From an uncultured Eubacteriales bacterium (GTDB lineage: Bacteria > Bacillota_A > Clostridia > Christensenellales > Aristaeellaceae), in assembly GCA_944333375.1 (NCBI GenBank), contig CALVKX010000049.1, forward strand, positions 1-11,528: DNA of 11,528 nucleotides. Reading direction: 5' to 3'. A program made the position numbers and the translations under genes. The notes below the pieces were generated by a model. The model was not told where the DNA came from, did not search any database, and saw only the letters and a list, made by a program, of their open reading frames with translations. Shown in pieces: positions 7,842 to 11,528 of this stretch (the first letter of the stretch is position 1; the number at the start of each line of letters is the position of its first letter).

Positions 7842-8244
7842 AACCCTCGCAATGGCTGAGGCATACGTCATCGGCCGCCAGGTACATGACCTCCCCACTT
7901 TGCGCGCGAAAGCCGTAGCGGGCGAAAAACCCCGCCGTGGCTTCGGGCGTTTTCAAGCGAAGGGCGCGGGCGCTGTGCGTCAGCGCCTTGTACAGGAGCA
8001 GCCGGACCAGAAGGTCCCCATACCCCATGCCGCGCCAGGCGGGCAGCACGCCCACCTCGCCCAGCCAAAACGCGCCGTCCTGCCACCACAGCCGGGCCGA
8101 ACCTACCGCTATATCGCCATTATAGACCACGACCTGCTGGGCGCTTTCGTCCAGCGCGTCGCGGCCGCGCCCGAACACGGCTTCACGCACGCTCAGGGGC
8201 TGCGTAAGATCGCTGCCCATGGGGAACCATTTTCCCTGCACCAT
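7825..8244 (-). CDS. GNAT family N-acetyltransferase
   Basis: This 139-residue single-domain GNAT transfers an acetyl group from acetyl-CoA to an amine. The acetyl-CoA pyrophosphate loop is clear: GVLPAWRGMGYGDLLV at 65-80, with the R/Q-x-x-G-x-G/A signature as R71-G72-M73-G74-Y75-G76. A preceding strand (~42-63) and a following helix with a C-terminal RYGF turn fit the fold. The start is the ATG at 8244, which has GGAGGTG (8254-8260) 9 nt upstream. The longer reading to 8481 runs through the divergent DUF896 gene and has no such site. The tail holds three cysteines spaced C-x3-C-x2-C (C128, C132, C135) close to the C-terminus, which is unusual and could bind metal or be redox active. The substrate is unknown. 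The stop codon is inside the terminator hairpin. Confidence 0.9.
   Translation of the reverse strand: MVQGKWFPMGSDLTQPLSVREAVFGRGRDALDESAQQVVVYNGDIAVGSARLWWQDGAFWLGEVGVLPAWRGMGYGDLLVRLLLYKALTHSARALRLKTPEATAGFFARYGFRAQSGEVMYLAADDVCLSHCEGCPASR
8182..8210 (+). promoter_or_regulatory. Weak candidate promoter for the DUF896 gene, inside the GNAT gene
   Basis: TTCACG (8182-8187) and TAAGAT (8205-8210) are spaced by 17 bp, each matching four of six consensus bases. The gap to the DUF896 start fits a leader of about 60 nt. In GC-rich coding DNA such matches also arise by chance, so this is only a candidate. Confidence 0.3.
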
Positions 8245-8275
8245 CGAAGGCTTCACCTCCGGAAAGGATGATCGT

Positions 8276-8488
8276 ATGGAACATGAGAAGATCGAGCGCA
8301 TCAGTGAGCTGACGCGCCTGAGCAGAGAGAGAGAGCTGACGCACGAGGAGCTCGTCGAGCGGGAGGCCCTGCGCCGCGAATACCTGGACGGCTTCAAGCA
8401 CAACATGCAGGCCGTTTTGGAAAGCGTTCGCCTCAAGCGCCCCGACGGCACCCTCGAGCCGCTCCAAAAGAAACAGGACAAGCCGTGA
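8276..8488 (+). CDS. DUF896 / UPF0291 family small protein (YnzC-like)
   Basis: This 70-residue protein matches the UPF0291/DUF896 family, small Firmicutes proteins that form a helical hairpin and whose molecular role is not established. The conserved pattern is visible: ERISELTRLSRERELTHEE near the N-terminus (helix 1, turn at ~20-24), then EREALRREYLDGFKHNM (helix 2) and the family's KRPDGTLEPL ending at ~63. The length is close to that of B. subtilis YnzC (77 residues). The ATG at 8276 has AAAGGA (8263-8268) 7 nt upstream. The in-frame ATG at 8219 lies inside the divergent GNAT gene and would add 19 residues outside the family. Only 31 bp separate the start from that of the GNAT gene. The lysine-rich tail is variable in the family. 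No terminator was seen after the stop. Confidence 0.92.
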   Translation: MEHEKIERISELTRLSRERELTHEELVEREALRREYLDGFKHNMQAVLESVRLKRPDGTLEPLQKKQDKP

Positions 8489-8560
8489 TCGCCTGCCCCA
8501 ACACTCTCATTTTATCAAAAAGACCCACAAAAATCAACCATAAAATTTTCGCAAAAAGCC
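8489..8560. other. AT-rich intergenic stretch upstream of the DUF1292 promoter
   Basis: About 70 bases with runs of A and T (8514-8556), in contrast to the GC-rich genes around it. No hairpin with a T run is visible that would end the DUF896 transcript. The A/T runs just upstream of the -35 box could act as an UP element for the promoter that follows. Confidence 0.4.
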
Positions 8561-8589
8561 TTGTTTCTCCGAGCTCTTTGGGTTATAAT
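8561..8589 (+). promoter_or_regulatory. SigA-type promoter for the DUF1292 gene
   Basis: A perfect -10 box TATAAT (8584-8589) is preceded, after 17 bp, by TTGTTT (8561-8566), which keeps the TTG core of the -35 box. A/T-rich sequence lies directly upstream. Transcription should begin near 8596, leaving about 137 nt before the DUF1292 start. Confidence 0.75.
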
Positions 8590-8595
8590 AAAACC

Positions 8596-8732
8596 GAACC
8601 AAGAGGGTTAGGAAAGGGAAATGCCACTCCTATCGCGGCAGGCCGGCGTTCCGCCGCAGGCTGTGATGACACGGCGATGGAAGGCTGTGGAGCGGCGAAG
8701 GGAAAACAGGCAGAGAAAGTGGGGCGATACCG
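8596..8732 (+). promoter_or_regulatory. Long leader of the DUF1292 mRNA with possible structure and a small ORF
   Basis: The leader contains a short GC-rich hairpin (CGGCG-TTC-CGCCG, around 8644-8656). It also holds a GGAAAGGG site followed by an ATG at 8621 that opens a 52-codon, arginine-rich frame running to 8779, past the DUF1292 start in another frame. I recognise no known riboswitch class here. The leader may be plain, or it may regulate DUF1292 translation through coupling or folding. Confidence 0.35.
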
Positions 8733-9101
8733 TTGTACTGCGACGATCATCCGTTGGGCGGCGTAGCCGCCGAAGATGAAACCCGGGATCTCATCGAAGG
8801 CGTCGATGAGGATGGGAACAATGTCTTGCTGGAAGTCGTGCGCTATTTCTTCTACAACGGTGAAGAATACGTTGTGCTGGGCGAGGCCCATGATGGCGGA
8901 TGCGACGGGGATTGCGGGCATTGCGTTCCCCCCCACGAGGAAGAAGCCGTCAATCTCTATATCATGAAGGTTGTCGAATCGGAGGAGGACGGCGAGGAAA
9001 TCGAGGAATTCCTTCCCGTGGAAGATGAAGACCTGCTCGAAAAGCTTATCGAAGTGGTTCAAGCGGACTTTGAAGCTGACGAAGAACTGGACGACGAGTA
9101 A
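8733..9101 (+). CDS. DUF1292 family acidic protein with a Cys/His insert
   Basis: This 122-residue, strongly acidic protein resembles the DUF1292 (YrzB-like) family of Firmicutes, whose function is unknown. The family core is seen as DLIEGVDEDGNNVLLEVV (19-36), then YNGEEYVVLGEA (41-52), a strand VNLYIMKVV (73-81), and an acidic tail with EEIEEFLPVEDEDLLEKL. Between the last two core strands sits H53...C57-x3-C61-x2-C64 with H63 and H68. This insert looks able to bind a metal and is not something I recall as a family feature. No ATG is available in frame, so TTG at 8733 is used. A weak GGGG site (8721-8724) lies 8 nt upstream, and a second TTG at 8754 has no site. It has its own promoter and long leader and is followed by a hairpin-rich 3' region and a terminator. 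It is probably a cytoplasmic protein. Confidence 0.82.
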   Translation: MYCDDHPLGGVAAEDETRDLIEGVDEDGNNVLLEVVRYFFYNGEEYVVLGEAHDGGCDGDCGHCVPPHEEEAVNLYIMKVVESEEDGEEIEEFLPVEDEDLLEKLIEVVQADFEADEELDDE

Positions 9102-9102
9102 C

Positions 9103-9244
9103 ACCACCGTATGGGTGGTATCCTGCGAGTGATTTTTCACCGAATCGGATTTCCTTAACCAGCGGTCGAAAGGCCGTGTATATAGACGGTTGGTTTTCCA
9201 AATCGAGCAGGCAGGAAAAGTGCATAACCCAGAGAACAAAATAT
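9103..9244 (+). ncRNA. Hairpin-rich region after DUF1292: structured 3' UTR or small RNA
   Basis: No gene is visible here, but several pairings are. ACCACC/GGTGGT forms a stem at 9103-9119. GTGA-TTTT-TCAC lies at 9129-9140. A composite stem pairs 9148-9152 with 9200-9204 and 9157-9161 with 9191-9195. It encloses a 5-bp stem capped by a GAAA tetraloop (9163-9176). The strong terminator at 9245-9273 follows. The first hairpin lacks a U tract, so transcription should continue through. I see no convincing separate promoter, so a processed 3' UTR is more likely than an independent RNA. It matches no RNA family I can name. Confidence 0.3.
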
Positions 9245-9273
9245 CCCGGACGGCAATGACCGTCCGGGTTTTT
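9245..9273 (+). terminator. Intrinsic terminator between DUF1292 and psuG
   Basis: A perfect 9-bp stem (CCCGGACGG at 9245-9253 with CCGTCCGGG at 9260-9268), a 6-nt loop and five U residues (9269-9273) end the DUF1292 transcript. On the minus strand the hairpin is followed by an A/U-rich stretch with a UUUU run, so it may also stop the convergent psuG transcript, whose stop codon lies only 12 nt away. Confidence 0.92.
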
Positions 9274-9284
9274 CCATGCTTTGC

Positions 9285-10205
9285 TCAGCGCCCGGCCAGC
9301 TCGGTGGCGATCTGCGCGCCCAGGCGCGCGTTGTTGAAGACCAGACGGATGTTGGCCTTCAGGCTGTCGCCGCCGGTGAGCTTCTGGATCTTGTCCAGAA
9401 GGAAGGGCGTGATCTCCTTGCCGTGGATGCCCAGGGCGTTGGCCTCGGCGATGGCGGCGTCGATGTTTTTGTTGATGTAGTCCAGATCCATGGCGTACTC
9501 GTCGGGGATGGGATTGGTCACCAGCATGCCGCCGGCGAGCCCCAGCTCCCGCTTGACGGCGAAGGCGTCGGCGATCTCGCGGGGGGTATCGAGCCGGTAA
9601 TCCACCTGGAAGCCGGAATGGGTGGTATAGAACGCGGGCAGCTCCTTGGTGCGGTAGCCGATGACGGGAACGCCCTTGGTTTCCAGGTATTCCAGCGTCA
9701 GTCCCAGGTCCAGAATACTCTTGGCGCCGGCGCAGACGACCAGCACGGGGGTCTGAGCCAGCTCCTCAAGGTCGGCGGAAATGTCCATGGTGGTTTCCGC
9801 GCCGCGATGCACGCCGCCGACGCCGCCGGTGGCGAACACCCGGATGCCGGCCAGTGCCGCGCCGATCATCGTGGTTGCCACGGTGGTGGCGCCGTCCTCG
9901 CCGCGGGAGAGAAGCACCGGCAGGTCGCGGCGGCTGGCCTTGGTCACGGCCAGACCCTTTTTGCCCAGATGCTCGATCTGCTCCTTTGTGCAGCCGACGG
10001 TGATCTTTCCCCCGATAATGGCGATGGTGGCCGGGACCGCGCCGTTTTCACGGACAATCCGCTCCACGCTGAGGGCGGTCTCCACGTTTTGCGGGTAGGG
10101 CATGCCGTGGGAAATGATGGTCGATTCCAGGGCGACGACGGGCCTGCCCTCGTCGATGGCGGAGCGGACCTCGGGCGAGACGTCCAGATACTTGGCTAGA
10201 TTCAT
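9285..10205 (-). CDS. psuG: Pseudouridine-5'-phosphate glycosidase
   Basis: PsuG reversibly splits pseudouridine 5'-phosphate into uracil and ribose 5-phosphate, the second step of pseudouridine breakdown, in the cytoplasm. The 306-residue protein is full length for the family. It carries the expected active-site residues: E27 in VVALESTIISHG, K89 in AVTKASRRDLP, H133 in GGVGGVHRGAE, D141 and D145 in TTMDISAD, K162 in VCAGAKSILD and N285 near the C-terminus. K162 corresponds to the lysine that forms the covalent ribose adduct in the E. coli enzyme. The ATG has a strong AAGGAGG site (10213-10219) 7 nt upstream. Only 18 nt separate it from the stop of the kinase gene upstream, so the two form one operon in pathway order. 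No pseudouridine transporter follows; the operon ends at the shared terminator. Confidence 0.96.
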   Translation of the reverse strand: MNLAKYLDVSPEVRSAIDEGRPVVALESTIISHGMPYPQNVETALSVERIVRENGAVPATIAIIGGKITVGCTKEQIEHLGKKGLAVTKASRRDLPVLLSRGEDGATTVATTMIGAALAGIRVFATGGVGGVHRGAETTMDISADLEELAQTPVLVVCAGAKSILDLGLTLEYLETKGVPVIGYRTKELPAFYTTHSGFQVDYRLDTPREIADAFAVKRELGLAGGMLVTNPIPDEYAMDLDYINKNIDAAIAEANALGIHGKEITPFLLDKIQKLTGGDSLKANIRLVFNNARLGAQIATELAGR

Positions 10206-10223
10206 GGCGGTTCCTCCTTCATG

Positions 10224-11306
10224 CTATGCGTTTTGGACCATGCTTTCGATGGCGTCGGGGGTTATCAGGGGGCTGACGGCGCTGTCGGTGCAGGCGCAGA
10301 TGGCTGAGGCGGCCAGGCCGCGCAGCGCCATCTCCCGAAGCGTATGGCCGTCCTGCCAGGCGCAGGCGACGGCGGCGAGAAAGGCGTCGCCACAGCCGGT
10401 GGTGTTGACGACAGGGCTTGGAAAGCAGGGCAGGATGCCGCGTTCATGTCCGTCGTCGTAGTACACGCCTTCACCGCCGAGGGAAATGAACACATTTTTC
10501 AGCCCCAGGGAGAAAAATGCCTCGGCGGCGCGGGGCAGGTCGGCATTGCTTTGGATCTCCACGCCGGTGAGCAGGCTGGCCTCGGGACGGTTGGGCTTCA
10601 TGGCGGTCAGCCGCGAGAGGATTTCATGAAGCCGCCCCGCCTTGCGCACGGATACGGGATCGGCAAAGAGAGGCGGGGTCAGATTGGCCGCCAGGAAGGC
10701 GAGGCTTTCGGGCGGCAGGTTGGCGTCCACCACCACCAGCGACGCGCGGTTGAGCACCTCCAGCTTGGTGGACAGATAGGCCGGGGTCAGCGCGTCATAG
10801 ATGGCCATGTCGCTGACCGCGCCCACGATTTCCCCCTCCGCGTCGTTGAGGCACAGATACGTCGAGGTCCGCGCGTTGGGCACGGTCAGGCTGTGGCTGA
10901 GGTCCAAGCCCAGTTCCCGGCAGCTTTGCTGGATCTGAGCGGCGTGGACGTCCTCGCCCAGCGCCGTGACCAGCAGCACGCGCCGCCCCATGCGGCAGAG
11001 GTTTTCCGCGATGTTGCGGCCCACGCCACCCAGCGTGACGGTCACGCGGCCCGGGTTGCTGTCCCCCGGCACCAGCGTGCGCTCCGGCGTGCCGCCGATA
11101 TCCACGTTTACCGCGCCCACCACCGCGACATAGGCCCCTTCGCCCAGCAGGTAGCCGCGCCCGCGGATCAAGCCCTTGCGCATCAGGTTGGAAATGTGCA
11201 CCGCCACCGAGGAGCGCGTGATGCCCGCGCGCCGCGCCAGCTCCTGCTGGGAGATGAGCGGGTCCTGACGGATCCAGTCCAGTATCTCCTGTTCTCGTTT
11301 CGTCAT
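10224..11306 (-). CDS. psuK: HTH-fused PfkB family kinase, probable pseudouridine kinase
   Basis: This 360-residue protein joins an N-terminal winged helix-turn-helix (residues ~1-55, including ISQQELARRAGITRSSVAVHI) to a PfkB sugar kinase domain (~58-360). The kinase motifs are clear: GGVGRNIAENLCRMG at 93-107, the anion-hole/catalytic motif NTTGCGDAF at 301-309 with D307 as likely base, and SDMAIYD, typical of pseudouridine kinase-like members. Adjacency to psuG supports phosphorylation of pseudouridine to its 5'-phosphate; another nucleoside as substrate cannot be excluded. I start at ATG 11306, which has GAGG six bases upstream. The in-frame ATG at 11318 has no such site and would lie ~11 nt from the predicted transcript start. 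The fused DNA-binding domain and the palindrome at its own promoter suggest autoregulation. Confidence 0.92.
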   Translation of the reverse strand: MTKREQEILDWIRQDPLISQQELARRAGITRSSVAVHISNLMRKGLIRGRGYLLGEGAYVAVVGAVNVDIGGTPERTLVPGDSNPGRVTVTLGGVGRNIAENLCRMGRRVLLVTALGEDVHAAQIQQSCRELGLDLSHSLTVPNARTSTYLCLNDAEGEIVGAVSDMAIYDALTPAYLSTKLEVLNRASLVVVDANLPPESLAFLAANLTPPLFADPVSVRKAGRLHEILSRLTAMKPNRPEASLLTGVEIQSNADLPRAAEAFFSLGLKNVFISLGGEGVYYDDGHERGILPCFPSPVVNTTGCGDAFLAAVACAWQDGHTLREMALRGLAASAICACTDSAVSPLITPDAIESMVQNA

Positions 11307-11322
11307 AGGGCACCTCATGGAT

Positions 11323-11336
11323 TAAGCATATGCTTA
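11323..11336. promoter_or_regulatory. Perfect 14-bp palindrome, candidate operator of psuKG
   Basis: TAAGCATATGCTTA is its own reverse complement. It starts on the last base of the -10 box of the psuK promoter and covers the predicted transcription start, which is the classic place for a repressor site. A related half-site (AAGCG on the minus strand, ~11351-11355) lies inside the promoter spacer. The HTH domain of PsuK is the obvious candidate to bind it. Confidence 0.6.
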
Positions 11337-11364
11337 TCATATCAGACAAACGCTTAAAAGTCAA
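11336..11364 (-). promoter_or_regulatory. SigA-type promoter of psuKG
   Basis: Read on the minus strand, TTGACT (11359-11364) and TATGAT (11336-11341) are spaced by 17 bp, each with one mismatch to consensus. Transcription would start near 11329, about 23 nt before the ATG at 11306. The candidate operator overlaps the start site. Confidence 0.78.
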
Positions 11365-11412
11365 TGGGCGACGGGAAAAGTGCGGCCGCCTGCATTTTTT
11401 TTGTCCTCCCCC

Positions 11413-11441
11413 TTGACACCGCAAACAAAGCCTGTTATGAT
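11413..11441 (+). promoter_or_regulatory. SigA-type promoter of the T-box leader
   Basis: A perfect -35 box TTGACA (11413-11418), a 17-bp spacer and TATGAT (11436-11441) form a strong promoter, with a T run ~10 bp upstream. It diverges from the psuK promoter with 48 bp between the two -35 boxes. Transcription should start near 11448. Confidence 0.85.
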
Positions 11442-11447
11442 TCCGCA

Positions 11448-11528
11448 CATAGCGATGACGGGAAGAGTAGCTTGCCCGCAAGGCCTTCGCAGAGAGCCGC
11501 CGGGGCTGGAAAGGCGGCAGGGCCGGGA
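11448..11528 (+). promoter_or_regulatory. T-box riboswitch, 5' part of stem I (truncated)
   Basis: The transcript begins with the T-box 5' signature, a GATGACGGGAAGAGTAG-like block (11455-11470). This is followed by AGAGAG (11491-11496) and an apical hairpin with arms GCCGCC (11496-11501) and GGCGGC (11513-11518) around a GGGGCTGGAAA loop. These are typical stem I elements that grip the tRNA elbow. The specifier codon on the 3' side of stem I, the T-box sequence and the terminator/antiterminator lie beyond the edge. The regulated gene, probably an aminoacyl-tRNA synthetase or an amino-acid gene, and the amino acid cannot be told. Confidence 0.82.

Noticed and set aside
6677..7864. A 395-codon minus-strand frame opposite the GT2-GtrA gene
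   Set aside because: It is the antisense of clear GT2 and GtrA motifs and crosses the GNAT terminator.
9103..9119. Hairpin directly after the DUF1292 stop as a terminator
   Set aside because: The 6-bp stem is not followed by a T run. The clear terminator lies at 9245-9273.
8583..9239. A 218-codon minus-strand frame opposite DUF1292
   Set aside because: It runs through a strong promoter and a hairpin-rich region, and the + strand has a recognisable family core.
11307..11318. ATG at 11318 as the psuK start
   Set aside because: No ribosome site precedes it and it would be ~11 nt from the predicted transcript start. The next ATG at 11306 has GAGG at good spacing.
9276..11357. Long + strand frames (307 and 337 codons) opposite psuG and psuK
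   Set aside because: Gly/Asp/His-rich translations without motifs, whereas the minus strand encodes well-conserved enzymes with good ribosome sites.
11383..11402. GCGGCCGC palindrome and T run between the divergent promoters as a + strand terminator
   Set aside because: The palindrome cannot form a hairpin with a proper loop next to the T run, and no + strand gene precedes it. The T run may simply be upstream promoter sequence.
1..11528. Mobile elements, CRISPR, tRNA or rRNA
   Set aside because: No transposase or integrase motifs, no regularly spaced repeats and no tRNA-like or rRNA-like segments were seen in reading the window.

Overview
The window looks like chromosomal DNA from a high-GC member of the Firmicutes, probably Clostridia. 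The evidence is a DUF896/UPF0291 (YnzC-type) protein, a DUF1292 protein, a T-box leader, SigA-type promoters and strong AGGAGG-type ribosome binding sites, all with GC-rich codon use. No transposase, integrase, CRISPR array, tRNA or rRNA was seen. Assignment below class level is not possible from this sequence.

Positions 1-7807 (+ strand) hold an envelope-glycan cluster. Three tightly overlapping genes come first: a family 2 glycosyltransferase cut by the left edge, a DUF354 protein of GT-B-like type, and a 722-residue multi-pass membrane protein with a GT-C-like layout. A near-consensus promoter sits on the stop codon of the third gene. It starts a second unit: a zinc-ribbon/Yip1-like membrane protein, an anchored M1 metallopeptidase with a complete zinc site, and a fusion of a polyprenyl-phosphate glycosyltransferase with a GtrA membrane domain. 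The likely theme is lipid-linked sugar donor synthesis, transfer of sugars outside the membrane, and a membrane sensor or processing pair embedded among these genes.

Positions 7807-9275 hold small genes. A minus-strand GNAT acetyltransferase ends inside its own terminator hairpin. It diverges from a DUF896 gene with only 31 bp between the start codons. A promoter with a perfect -10 box then drives a DUF1292 protein behind a leader of about 137 nt. After that gene comes about 140 nt of sequence able to form several hairpins, ending at a strong terminator shared with the convergent psu operon.

Positions 9285-11364 (- strand) encode pseudouridine salvage. A PfkB-type kinase with an N-terminal helix-turn-helix (PsuK-like) is followed by pseudouridine-5'-phosphate glycosidase (PsuG). 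The promoter carries a perfect 14-bp palindrome over the predicted transcription start, which suggests that the kinase represses its own operon. Divergent from it, the right edge carries a consensus promoter and the first ~80 nt of a T-box riboswitch whose regulated gene lies outside the window.

No clearly new system is proven here. The best leads are the kinase-repressor with its operator, the hairpin-rich RNA after the DUF1292 gene, the peptidase/zinc-ribbon pair inside the glycosyltransferase cluster, and the truncated T-box.
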